From the NCBI RefSeq assembly GCF_008831285.2, contig NC_045144.1, forward strand, positions 22,893,716 to 22,957,715: DNA of 64,000 bases, given 5' to 3'. How positions within the stretch are numbered: the first letter of the stretch is position 1; the number at the start of each line of letters is the position of its first letter. Made by a program: the position numbers and the translations under genes. This document shows, piece after piece, positions 1 through 10,501 of the stretch. The notes beneath the pieces are model-generated. The model saw nothing but the letters and a program-made list of their open reading frames with translations. It ran no database searches and was not told the DNA's origin. The stretch comes from Nymphaea colorata (Eukaryota; Streptophyta; Magnoliopsida; Nymphaeales; Nymphaeaceae).

Positions 1-779
1 TGGGTTTTAATTATAACAAGCAGAAATGAATGGCTCTCATACCATCAACATTTTTAGAATAGGAAACTAAAAATAACTTCATTCAAAGCATGTTTATATC
101 AAAATAGTTTACAAAAATATATTAGGATGTTTATATTTTATTTAAAGTAATTTTTCAGAAAAACATTAAAAGATCTGGCTTTTTACCAATTTATTTATAT
201 ATATATATATATATATTAATATATATATATATAATATATATATATTATATATATATATATATATATTCACATATATTGTGTACGGGTATTATACAACAAG
301 GAATTCATTGGTTAATACGACAAAGTTGTATATCTTAAGAATATCTCGAAAAAATCTCGGTAAATTTTTAAAAAAATTTAAAACATTTAATAAATCCTAA
401 AAATTATGAAAAAGTCATAAAAAATACTAAAAAACATGTATTATATGTGGTTTTCACGTTTTTTTATTTGCTGCCCTTTTTAAAAAAGACACATTTTTTC
501 ACGTTTTATATAGCTAACTTATTTTTGCATATTATACGCATTTTTTTTAATAAGACGCGTTTTTTGTTACAATGTGGGGGAAGGTTAATTTCAATCAATT
601 TTGGGTGAAAAATCAGCAATCTTAGTGAAGCAATTGTTGTCCAACATGGCTGTTCAAACATGGAATATAGTTGCCTTTAGAATGATTTACTTACTAGTAC
701 CAGCTGAGCCAAGAAAGAAGGGAGCGAGATGAAACCAGCTGGCTAGTGACCGTCCCCTTCAAATTGCACATACTGGCCT
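1..779. other. AT-rich non-coding stretch with (AT)n microsatellite
   Basis: No open frame of interest was recognised. Positions 195-266 are an interrupted (AT)n microsatellite. The rest is low-complexity AT-rich sequence with runs of A and T. It lies downstream of the minus-strand TNL gene and could contain its missing LRR exons in decayed form, but I could not recognise any leucine-rich repeat here. Confidence 0.6.
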
Positions 780-918
780 TTGGACTCTTTTGATTGCTTC
801 TGCTCAACCCAAATTGCTGAAGTGTATCCATGTTACTTGGGGACTTCTACTGATCCATTTATAATAATGCAAGTTAGAGTTTCTGATTTAGTGATACAAC
901 ATTTGGAAGAAGTGCAGT

Positions 919-1018
919 NNNNNNNNNNNNNNNNNNNNNNNNNNNNNNNNNNNNNNNNNNNNNNNNNNNNNNNNNNNNNNNNNNNNNNNNNNNNNNNNNN
1001 NNNNNNNNNNNNNNNNNN
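919..1018. other. Assembly gap (100 N)
   Basis: A run of exactly 100 unknown bases, the usual placeholder for a scaffold join of unknown size. It truncates the third recognisable exon of the TNL gene. The real distance between the two flanks is unknown, and the left flank may not be the native continuation. Confidence 0.99.
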
Positions 1019-1150
1019 TTTACCCTGTATGTGAGTGTCATTGACATGAAGCAATCTGAGATTTAACATTTTTTTAAAGGCCTTGGTGCTGACATGCGTG
1101 TTGCTTCCCTCTTTAGAGTTGAAAACAATGCCTTCAATCTTCCTTGATCC
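1019..1150 (-). pseudogene. TNL exon 3: start of LRR linker, cut by the gap
   Basis: An acceptor (TTTCAG) ends at 1151. The reading frame then gives 'GSRKIEGIVFNSKEG' followed by 'VSTKAFKKMLNLRLLHV', which is the standard TNL segment linking NB-ARC to the first leucine-rich repeats. The phase matches the end of exon 2 exactly. The frame stays open up to the N run at 1018. I could not find a convincing continuation left of the gap (positions 780-918), where the minus frames hit stops. Confidence 0.8.
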
Positions 1151-2138
1151 CTGAAATTAGATGAAGGAAAGATCTCATTATGACACTTGGCTAGGAAGCT
1201 TGTTTAACACATAACCTGGAAGAGCAGAACTTGTCCTAATGGGATTCAGTTAACTTTAACTGAGCCTGCATCCTTCTAGTAAAGTTTTGAAGTTCAATGC
1301 CTGAAAACAGAGTATAGACAATCCCAACCAGGACAAAATGAACTCAACTACTTTATTACTAATTGTCATGAATATCACCAAGATTTCGAAAAATATCATA
1401 ATGTTACGCACAACTTTTAAAAACCATGATAATCTCAACATCATTCAAGAACTTCAAATATGACCTATTGAAGACACCACAAAGCTACGGTAAAATTGCA
1501 ACTTGCAACATATAATACCAAAACATCTGAATATCATATCATAAAATTTTACATTCTATTAACCAGGCAACAAGGATAGGTTACCTAAAATAATTGAACA
1601 AACTCATAAGGAAAACCAGGCAACAAAGATAGGTTACCTAAAATAATTGAACAAACTCATAAGGAATTCTGGGTACCTTTGAATTCAGACCATTAAGAAC
1701 AAAAGGTCAGAAGTGAATGCAAGCAACAGCTTTTGACTGAATGTATTGCCATGTATTCTCCTTACCATCCGACAAATCACATGGCACCAATCTCAGGTAT
1801 GTTTAATCGAAATTTTCTATAATGAGTTGAAGATCAATTTCAAGAGTACTTAAAAAGTACAAGAAAGAAATAAAGTTTCATAGGTGTTTCAGAGGATCTT
1901 TTTCATCTTCTTTTAGAACAGAGTTTCAATAGGAGTTTAAGAAGATCTTTTTCATCTTCGTTTAGGAAATTCGAGAAGTGCATGCACTGAAGATACAACT
2001 AAATATGTGGTCATTTTGCGGCCTTTTCCTTAGGACTTTTACAGTCAACTTATCTCTTGCATTGGGAGGTAAATCGTACTTCAACTATTTGATACAATAT
2101 TTAAGATCAAAGAAAGGAAAAAATGGAGGAGAACTGAC
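1151..2138 (-). other. TNL intron 2
   Basis: GT-AG intron of 988 bp between the NB-ARC and LRR-linker exons, in phase 0. It contains a 53-bp tandem duplication at 1561-1667. Short open frames inside it look like chance. Confidence 0.75.
1561..1667. repeat. 53-bp direct tandem duplication (2 copies)
   Basis: The segment beginning 'aaccaggcaacaa' at 1561 recurs at 1614, differing by one base over about 53 bp. It lies within TNL intron 2. Confidence 0.9.
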
Positions 2139-3236
2139 CTCGGCATTCTTTAACACATCCAGTATCTCATCAGGATCCCACAACCTGCTACGCTTTCCAG
2201 GATCTGAACGTCCTTCTTGTAACACAATCTCTCTGGCCATATCTCGAATTTGGTCATGCATTTCAAACTCATCTGTTAAACTGCTGATCTTAATAAGAGA
2301 CTTGTGTATAAGAGTTCTAATTGTTGCAACAGGGTAAAGTCTGCTGTCCTTCCACATATGAAAGGCATTTTCTCTGCCCTTTCCCACGAAAAAGCAAGCA
2401 ATATCTAGCAGTATACTCTTTTCTGCATCATCCAGCTTATCATAACTTATTTTCAATCTGCCGAATATATCTTTGTCTTGAAACTCGTGCAGCTTTCCAA
2501 GCATCTCTGCCCAGTCTTCATGATCTCTAATATCAAAAAAGTGGGACCCAAAAATTTGAAGGGTTAAAGGTAGTCATTGTTAACACAACTTTCTTAGATA
2601 GTTTTTCATATTCCTTTGCTCGTTTGTCTCCCATAAAGGCGTGATAATTGAACAACTGAAGTGATTGTACTGCACTTAATGTTTTTGGTTTGTAAATTTC
2701 ACTGTTCGTCACTTGGTGCTGAAGTAGCACTTCTTCCTCTCTGGTTGTGACAATTATCCTGCTTCCTGGACCAAACCAGTCTCCCTAGCTGCTAATACAT
2801 TGAGTTGATTTAAATGATTGTCAAGAATGAGCAGAACTTTCTTACGAGAAATTCTCCTGCTGATCATGTTAATTCCATGTGCAGTGCTGCTTATAGCGAT
2901 ATCATCGGTTTTCAAAAGGTCTCTAATGAGCTGGGTCTGCAACGTAACAAGCCCACTGGGACTTGGGGAAATTTCTGCAATGTCTGAAACGAAACTGCTT
3001 CCATCAAAATAAGAAATATCTCATTGTACACGGCCTTGGCAATTGTTGTCTTTCCTATCCCTCCTTCTCCGCAGATACCAATAATGCGAACATCATCTGC
3101 TTCAATATCCAACAGCTTCATCACGGCCTTTACACGAGGCTGCATTCCCACAGGATGTGCTGCGACATCAAGTGGGATCTTGTTTACTTCACTAAGAACC
3201 CTCTTGACAACAACTTGAATAAGCTTTGCCTCATGC
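2139..3236 (-). pseudogene. TNL exon 2: NB-ARC domain with three frameshifts
   Basis: The exon opens after an AG at 3238-3237 with the TIR-NBS linker and then the P-loop 'GICGEGGIGKTTIAKAVY' (kinase 1). Next come 'KKVLLILDN' (kinase 2/Walker B, last Asp replaced by Asn), 'GSRIIVTTRE' (RNBS-B), 'LPLTLQIFGSHFF' (GLPL region), 'LLDIACFFVGKG' (RNBS-D) and 'EFEMHDQIRDMAREIV' (MHD motif). To read these in order, three frame changes are needed. The first is just after the P-loop near 3012, the second before RNBS-B near 2770, and the third in the GLPL region near 2570, where the normal preceding glycines are also lost. The exon ends 'KNAE' with donor GTCAGT at 2138. Confidence 0.85.
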
Positions 3237-4633
3237 CTGCCATGTTTGGGGTTGCAAAGCAATTATGAAATATGACAAGTACCACAGGGTGGTGAGTGCT
3301 AGAAATACTTTAATGGACTTCATTTCTGCTATATTAGCAGGAAAAGTTGCGGTATCTTTTCCCTTTAAACTTAAGCATATTGCAGAGTGCAATTATGAGT
3401 AAGCCTTTCTCTAAAGGAAGCATAATGGAACACTCGGTTCGATCGTCCAACCACAAGAGAGAGGTCACACTACTGTTTGTTAGTGATAATTGAAGGCCCA
3501 TCTTTCAATTTCATGAGCCAGTGACCAGTGTCACATTTACTTGAAAAAAGACATTTTGCGGTTGGCCCAATTAATGGACTGCCTGTTCCTTGAGCTAAGC
3601 TGAGGTGAGTTCGAGTTCCTTGATTCGTTTCATCTGAGCTCATGCTAGTTGCTAATGGTGGACTTTGCGCTTGACTTGAGTTTGAGACCAAGCCGTATAA
3701 AGGCTGAGCAGTCTCAGTTAGACCCTGCGTACCCATGTTTGGCATTTATACATTCAACACTAAAACCGCCCTTCAGAAAATCACCTTTACAGGAACGGCT
3801 GCTTTGCCAAAAGGTCTTTTTTTTTTTCTATTAGGAGGCAACATACCTCCATCTGAATCGTGCTTAAATTAATCCGGCTTTGATGTTTTGTTCACACTCG
3901 GCAAAATGGAGAAAAGGGGACCCCGGAACCAGTAAATTTGCTTTAAAAGATGTTCTTTCTTCATGATTTTGCATATTTCAGATGTGAAAAGAAAATAAAA
4001 AATACGATTTTCAAAACTTATTTTTTTACAAGAACGATCTTTTTGTCTAAAAGAAAATCAATTTGATGCAATACCCTAAATATTTTCATTTATAAAACAT
4101 GCATGTTTGAAGTACATTATAAATTCAAGCAGTTATTTGAAAATCTGAAATGTCAAATAGTAATCTAAAAATAGGTAATTTTTTTTTTACAAGAACGATG
4201 CAATACCCTAAATATTTTCATTTGTAAAACCTTTTTTGGCGAAGTACATTATAAATTCAAGCAGTTATTTGAAAATCTGAAATGTCAAATGGTAATCTAA
4301 AAATAGGTAAAAAAAATTTCTACAAGAACGATGCAATACCCTAAATGTTTTCATTTATAAAACCTTTTTTGGTGAAGTACATTATAAATTCAAGCAGTTA
4401 TTAGAAAATCTGAAATGTCAAATGGTAATCTAAAAATAGGTAGCCGCTATTTATAAGTTTCCATTCCTATTTATTCAGGATGCATTTGGTAAGTTACAAT
4501 TGTGATTGGAGAAGTTAGAATGTTGATGTAAACCCTAGTTTGATCATGAAAACATAACTTTCCTTCGAGGAGACACGATTTTGTGTGGATGTTATATATA
4601 CATATATATATATATAGAGAGAGAGAGAGGTAC
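3237..4633 (-). other. TNL intron 1
   Basis: GT-AG intron of 1397 bp between the TIR and NB-ARC exons, with a split Gly codon. It carries a 132-bp tandem repeat (4067-4442) and a short GA/TA microsatellite just inside the donor (about 4596-4629). Confidence 0.8.
4067..4442. repeat. Tandem repeat, about 132 bp x 3
   Basis: The block starting 'tgcaataccctaaat' begins at 4067, 4199 and 4332, and each copy ends with 'ctaaaaataggta'. The second and third copies share 'aacctttttt', where the first has a different filler. The repeat lies wholly in TNL intron 1. Confidence 0.93.
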
Positions 4634-5202
4634 CCCTGGGTCTCTGTCTTCAGATCGTATCCAGAAACCTCCCCTGCTCTCCTCAGGGCTTGCCTCCATT
4701 CCTTCGTCTTCGCCTTCAACTCTTCATCCTCATCGTGCTTCCTGAACGCAGCTTCGAATGGACCCTTGACATTCCTCACCTCCCGAGGCTCCACGTCGTA
4801 GAAGATGGGGAGCACCAACCTCCCGCACTCCACGATCTTGGCGATCTCCATCAGACACCATTTTGATTCAGCGTTGCCCTTGGAGAAGATGGGTATGAAG
4901 ATCTCAGAGCCTTGAATGAATCTGAACAGCTCCTCCACCTTTTTGCCCTTCTCCAAGCCCTGACTGTCTATGAAGACATTTACGCCTCGCTGCTTCAGTG
5001 CTTCGTAGAGGTGGCCGGAGAAGCCCTTCCGAGTGTCCTCCCCCCTGAAGCTCATGAACACGTCGAAATCGAACCGGGGACGCTTTGAAGACGACGGATT
5101 CAGAGGCTGTGGTTCGTCGGCAGTCTTCCTCTTCGTCATTCTCTCCCCTCGACCGAATTGCTTCTTTTCAGAAGATTGGTTTTCCTGATATCCAGTGACC
5201 AA
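4634..5202 (-). pseudogene. TNL exon 1: TIR domain
   Basis: This exon itself is open. After a basic, Ser/Pro-rich N-terminal leader the TIR domain begins at 'DVFMSFRGEDTRKGF', the canonical first TIR box. It continues through 'VNVFIDSQGLEKG' and 'SKWCLMEIAKI', which carries the conserved glutamate expected at the NADase active site, and 'VLPIFYDVEPREV'. Two Met starts are possible, at 5202 and at 5139 (beginning MTKRKTADEP). The second resembles the usual TNL leader, so the start is undecided. The exon ends in a GT donor at 4633-4632, leaving two bases of a Gly codon that exon 2 completes. Frame beyond the donor runs into a GA/TA microsatellite and is intronic. Confidence 0.88.
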
Positions 5203-6825
5203 GCAATTGCCGTCGACTTTCGACTTTCTTGCTCGTCAACACCTTGAAAGATGAAAAACCATTAGTTTCTCTTCTCTTCTCCAAATTTATTAGCGGTATC
5301 AAAATTCACTGCGGGCTTCGGGCCCTTGATTTTTTGTTATAATTGCACTGACGAATGAGCAGGCACGATCTAATTGGGAGATGTGAAGCTGTAAGGTAGT
5401 TGGTGAGAGATTATTTAAATGAAGAACAATCTTGTTGACCTTTTCACATGCATGAACAGGCAACACATCTGAATTTGATTACCTATTGCATTTAGGAAAC
5501 TATTCTTTACGCTGTCGGAAAAGTTTTAATAATGCTCTTTGACCTGATCACCTTGATCCAAAGTCCACTGTTCTGTCTTTGTAGAACTTGAAAATGATGC
5601 CTACATTAAGATTTTCTTTTACATGTTAGCTTTATCAGTTCTATAAGTGAATCATTTTGTTTAATTGTGCAAAGGTATCAGGTTACTATAACCATATATT
5701 TGTAAATTTGAAATTCTTTAATTAATCTGCAAATAATTAAATAATTCAGAACTCATTAAGAATATGGGTTGGTACTGTTAAAATGCAAATATATTCTACC
5801 ACTAGTAAAAAAATAACATTCTGCCAATTGATATCACTAACTGAAATTTGGGTTAATGCTCATCATAAGAGGACTAAGAACACCTAACCTTAGGCAAGTT
5901 TGAAGTTTATTAGTCGAACCTCTTCAATTTCTGCATATATATGAATATTTGTCCATAATAGTTAGTTTTTCTGAGATCTAAATTACCTAGGCGAACTATT
6001 TCTGTTTGTTAGTGCGAGAAAAGTTATCCAACTGGAGTCCAGAAGCATCGTCGTAGTTGGTTATGGTTTTGTTCATTTATTAGGGGCAAAACTATCATTT
6101 TTCTGATTCAATAATTAATTCAACAAAAATAGTCTTATGGATGTTTTGGATTAACTCTGAAAACTGCAGTAGGTTGCTACGATATTGGAAAATTCATGCA
6201 TGTTTAATGTCTATCACCAAATCTTTCGGCCCAATTTAAAAATTCCCTTGAAAACAAAAGCTTGTATAGATTTGCCCAAGCTTGACCAGCCTATGTCACA
6301 ACACATATCCGTACTGGAGCAAACACAATAGGTGTTGGCAGATTCAATTAGAAGTTATGCAAATTAATTTTAACGCCCAATTCAAACAAAAATTCTACCC
6401 ACTGCACTAGTTACGTTATGACTTATGAGAAATAAGCTTAAATAACGCTACTGCATTTCATCCACTGATCTGGATTGAAGCTGACAAAGGTGATCTCATG
6501 ATCAATAAGTAGATGATAAATTGACAATTAAATGGATTTAGATTATCTTTCAAATATTTGAAACCAAAAGATCATTTTACTTTTAATTTAAAGGGGCGTT
6601 CAGATGGCACCTTTTCAGTACTTGGTTATGAGGAAATCAGGTAATGTGAGACCCTAGTTTAATTTTTGACCAGTTTTTAGAAGCCAGTTTGTGCGTATGG
6701 ACGAAAAGAAATGGGTTTTTGAAGTGCCTCTAGGAATCAGTGTCAGCTCAATATTGCATGGTTGCAATCACATTGACAAATTACACTACATCATAAATCC
6801 GTAATTGGTAACGGAAAAGGTTGCA
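5203..6825. other. Non-coding; 5' flank of the TNL gene with a possible uORF
   Basis: Upstream of the TNL TIR exon on the minus strand there is a TATA-like 'TATAAC' around 5336-5341 and a purine-rich leader. A 9-codon upstream ORF lies at 5262-5236, ahead of both candidate starts. The remaining sequence up to 6825 is AT-rich and shows no open frame or repeat that I recognise. Confidence 0.5.
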
Positions 6826-6875
6826 CTACAAAAAAAGCGGATTCATGGACGCGTGGAAAGCCTCCACTTCAGATA
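6826..6875 (+). mobile_element. Possible CACTA-type transposon terminus
   Basis: The sequence 'cactacaaaaaaagcgg' at about 6826 resembles the 5' terminus of plant CACTA (En/Spm) elements and their MITEs. No matching inverted end or 3-bp duplication was found nearby, so this is an orphan end at best. Confidence 0.3.
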
Positions 6876-7862
6876 ACTTGTTTCTTCTTGCTCTTTCTTA
6901 GGGAAACCTGAGTCTTAAACTATAGGAAAATAGAACAAATGAGTAAATTTGAATAAAAGATTTATGATAATGAAAGAAAGTCCCACTCCCCAACAATGTA
7001 TAAAACTTTATTGGAGATAAACACATTCCAGAATCGATATAAATCAAAACAAGGTTAACCTTGCCAGCAAATTACAATAAACAATCACATAGGCACAAAG
7101 AAACTGGATATATATGCTCTTATCAGCCATCAAGACAAACATTGTCATTTATTTGCTATGGTTTGCTCCGCTAACTGGCTAAAATGGTTGGCAACAACCA
7201 GTGCTATATGTGAATGGCATGGTGTATGAACCATAGAAACCTTAATAGGGCAATGACTTGATCGATCACAGTTTGTGAGTTGAAATTGCAGACAGTTGAC
7301 CCAGTACTGCCCGATGAATTCATATCCAACATCCATTCATGCCATGCATATCGAGATCAGCGCCTACCCAGTAGCCACAGGAGAAGAGGTAACAAAAGCA
7401 TAGGTTCGATTGAAAGGAGACCGTAATCAGTTCCACAGTGTGTGGCAACAAACTCTTTCAATTCCACGAGCAGACACTTCTCGAAAGAGTCTTCCTTTCT
7501 ATCGGCGTGCTTGCTCTTTTGAAAGTGTTGTGAAACATTGGATGGGAAACGAAACAGGATGTATCAGACTTTTTGCACGTACAACCATCAAACCTACGCT
7601 AAGCATGCATCTAGGAGCTTGGGGATTTCTAGGTCGATGTTGTAGTACCAAAAATTCTTTATAATTTTTAAAATTTGTGAAATTTTAGGTTAATACTCAT
7701 ATTTTAGTTCATTCAGGTTCTCTTTTTAGCGTGCCTATGGATCGCACAACTATTTTACTATTTATTCTGTTCCTTTAGCATGTAGGTGGGAATTTTCTTT
7801 TATTATAATTTGATTTTGTGGACAAAATAAGTGATTTTGTTGTTAAATGAAATTGAGATTCC

Positions 7863-7940
<78 letters not shown>

Positions 7941-8300
7941 CTCCTTCCATTATGATGTCGTCAAATGTCACTCGTTAAAACGATCCAAATCCATCCGTGA
8001 TAAGATGCTGTGGAAACGGTGGAACCTATGTCACCTAGGTGTGGGTACAGGTGCTGGTACGGGCATGGGAAAACGGGTATGGGTACGGCTTTTTTGCAAA
8101 TCTTGATATGGCGGTACGGTGATAATATTATTTTTTAATGAAAAAACTGAAAATTTTGAGAAAAACAACTGATATGATTACATCATTAAGATAATGTTCC
8201 TTTCATAGTTTCTACTATAATCTCATAAAGAAAACATAAAATGTTCCTCTCATAGTTCCTACATATAATCTCATGAAAAAAAAACATGAATAAACTGAGA
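6876..8300. other. Non-coding with a long (AT)n microsatellite
   Basis: Positions 7866-7938 are an almost pure (AT)n tract of about 36 units. Open frames on either side are short, unlike any family I know, and one is simply the translation of the microsatellite. Around 8025-8110 is a G/T-rich stretch with repeated 'gggta(c/t)gg' words, possibly the 3' subterminal part of the neighbouring hAT element. Confidence 0.6.
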
Positions 8301-10501
8301 TCATTCTTTCGATTCTTCTTCCTCTTCCATGTCCACCTCCGCAACGTCCTCCTTATCCACCTCTACCTCTTGTAGTGTACATGGTTCATTTAACCCCAAA
8401 TTAAGATGGTCTACATCCTTGTCTCCTTTGAAGTTAAATTCCTCACCATTCACATCCCAATTTTTACTGCTTCCTTCCTTATAAAAAGATAAGAATTAAG
8501 AATATAATTATCAAGTAATCAACAACATAGATACAAAAAATTTACAAGACAATAACTGTTGATTTACTCTTATTCGTTACTGTTTCGTAAAAGTAACCAA
8601 AGGTTAGAATGCACATAAACTAAATTTTTTGCATGCTTGCTTGTAAGTTTGTTTCTCTTAATGTTGTGAATATGTGAATAGGTGCTCTAATTCCTTTCAA
8701 AGCATGAAGATGTAGCCGGCTGAACTAACAACCTCAAAGGAAGGTATTGAAGTGTGGGATAAGCATGTCCATGTTTGACCACCAAGGAATAGGTAGATAT
8801 GTGTCTCTATCTACCATTGCAGCCATAATTTCATTTCCTATAGAAAAGCTTGTAAACTCATTATGAGCTCGTTCATTTTGATATGAATCTATAAAAATTT
8901 TATTAAGACATGTCAACCTATATATTTATAATTTAGGATCCATATGTTGTTCACATGATAAAAAAAAATCTGAATCTTCAAGTGCAAAGTCCTCCTTCTC
9001 ATGATTGAAAATGACACCCGTAATTTGCAAATCATATTGTCCCATATCTCATAAACTCAATGAAGCATTGGCTTATCACAATCAAGAGTCCTTAACATCT
9101 CCCAAATAGGCTCTGTGAATGCAAGAAAATAAGAGATTTTATCTCAAAATGCATCACCAACAAGCAATCGTTTGATGGTTTGAGCTTTGTCATCATCAAG
9201 AGCACGATAGAAGTTCCAATCATCATCTGCCACCATATTGATTAATGCACTTTTAACCTTCTTGATTCTCTTCATCATAACAATGATATAAGCAAAACGT
9301 GTGTCTGCAACTCTTAACAACTTCAAATCAGTATATCTATTATAAATGGAAAGTGCATGCTGATGATTAATTATGAAGTTTCTAATGTTTTTAACGTCTC
9401 TCTCGAAGTCTTCAGTCCACAAACACAATTTATAAGCATGAAGATCTTGTTCTTTACTTGGTGGATTGCATATACTTTTCAATGCCAAATTTAAACTACG
9501 GACTGCACAAGGTGTCCAAAAAATGTGAGGATATTCATGTTCCACTAGAAGACGACAGCTCTACATGCAGGTGCATTATAATTATCTGGACAACCTTATT
9601 ATTTCCAACTTCTTCAATCAACTCTACAAATAACCCTTTCAAACACTCAGCATTTTTAAATTCACCGAATGCATCTATTGCTTTTAGAAAGATTGGCCAT
9701 TACCTGAAGTTGTAATAAAGTTAATAAGTGGGTGTCTTTTAATATCTGTCCAGCCATCAGATACAATTGAAACTCCATGTCGTTCCCATGTCAACTTTTG
9801 ATATTATAGCAATTTATCTATTCAACTCTTCTTTTGTTGTAGGATGATTCTTTGAAGCTTTTCAGAGCCTGGTGTAACATATCCAGACAAGTTGCTATTT
9901 GCCAAAGATGAAACTAGATCCTTCCAATATAAATTTGTAGCTGCATTAAATGGCATGCAACTAGAAAAGAAGAATGTTCCAACTTTTCTATTTAATTCCT
10001 ACCTTTTTTGTAAAGCAAATGTTGTTTAATTTTTTTTTGAGATGTGCCCACCTTTCTTTTTTTCTACCCTTTGGACACATCATTGTATAATAGTATTGAT
10101 GGAATGTTAATAAAACCAGATGATTTAGCAGTTTTCTTCATAACATAGTGTTCTTGCTCCTTATTAAACTCATTCACAGTATCAAGTTTGATCTTTTTAC
10201 ACAATTGAATACCATTTGTGTTGATGTGTAGTAGATGTGCTTTAACTCTTGTATATGTCCCATAGAACTCCTTTCTACAAAAGGAACATTCAAAGATAAC
10301 TCTTGTATATGTCCCACAGAACTCCTTTCTACAAAAGGAACATTCAAAGATTACATTCCCACCACCTCCAAGAGTTGTTCCTTTCTTTTCCACATAACCC
10401 CATAATGGTTGGTCCTCTTGTGACTGTGATGAAGCTCCCAATGCACAACTTGAACTTGTAGGCATAGAAGTAGTTCCCTTCCCTTTTCTTGAGGCAGCCA
10501 T
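8301..10501 (-). pseudogene. hAT (Ac-like) transposase, BED finger plus DUF659, decayed
   Basis: Transposases of this group cut and paste hAT DNA transposons. Minus-strand order: start MAASRKGKG at 10501; a BED zinc finger whose first half is tandemly duplicated ('FECSFCRKEF' twice, then 'RVKAHLLHI'); a DUF659 region with 'GVSIVSDGWTDI' and 'HIFWTPCAVRSLNLALK'; 'VADTRFAYIIVMMKR'; 'YLPIPWWSNMDM'; and the C-terminal dimerisation box 'PATSSCFERN-stop-STYSH' followed by 'NKLTSKHAKNLVYVHSNL'. An acidic tail ('EVDMEEEEESKE') ends in TGA at 8301. Frames shift several times, and the conserved Trp after FERN has become a stop. The gene is clearly dead. Length and domain order fit a complete family member of roughly 650-700 residues. 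Confidence 0.85.
10240..10355 (-). repeat. 54-bp tandem duplication inside the BED finger
   Basis: Eighteen codons are repeated in frame, so the N-terminal CxxC half of the zinc finger occurs twice in succession before a single His half. The two copies differ at a couple of bases. This is seen directly in the sequence. Confidence 0.9.

Larger units (their letters stand above)
1019..5202 (-). pseudogene. TIR-NBS-LRR (TNL) immune receptor, frameshifted and truncated at an assembly gap
   Basis: TNL proteins are cytoplasmic plant immune receptors. The TIR domain is an NAD-cleaving signalling domain, NB-ARC is the nucleotide switch, and the LRR senses the pathogen. Three minus-strand exons are visible: TIR (5202-4634), NB-ARC (3236-2139) and the first LRR-linker part (1150-1019). 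The intron borders are consistent: intron 1 is 4633-3237 and intron 2 is 2138-1151, both GT-AG, and the phases join the flanking codons correctly. These are the usual TNL intron positions. The NB-ARC exon contains three frame breaks (near 3012, 2770 and 2570), although the residues either side are well conserved. The third exon runs into the N gap and no LRR units are visible beyond it. I read it as a recent pseudogene. Three assembly indel errors in one exon are the alternative. Confidence 0.85.

Noticed and set aside
1-918. Leucine-rich repeats of the TNL left of the gap
   Set aside because: Minus-strand frames at 780-918 and below hit stops quickly and no repeat register was visible.
7831-8106. 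Open frame through the (AT)n tract encoding alternating Tyr-Ile
   Set aside because: It is a translation of a microsatellite.
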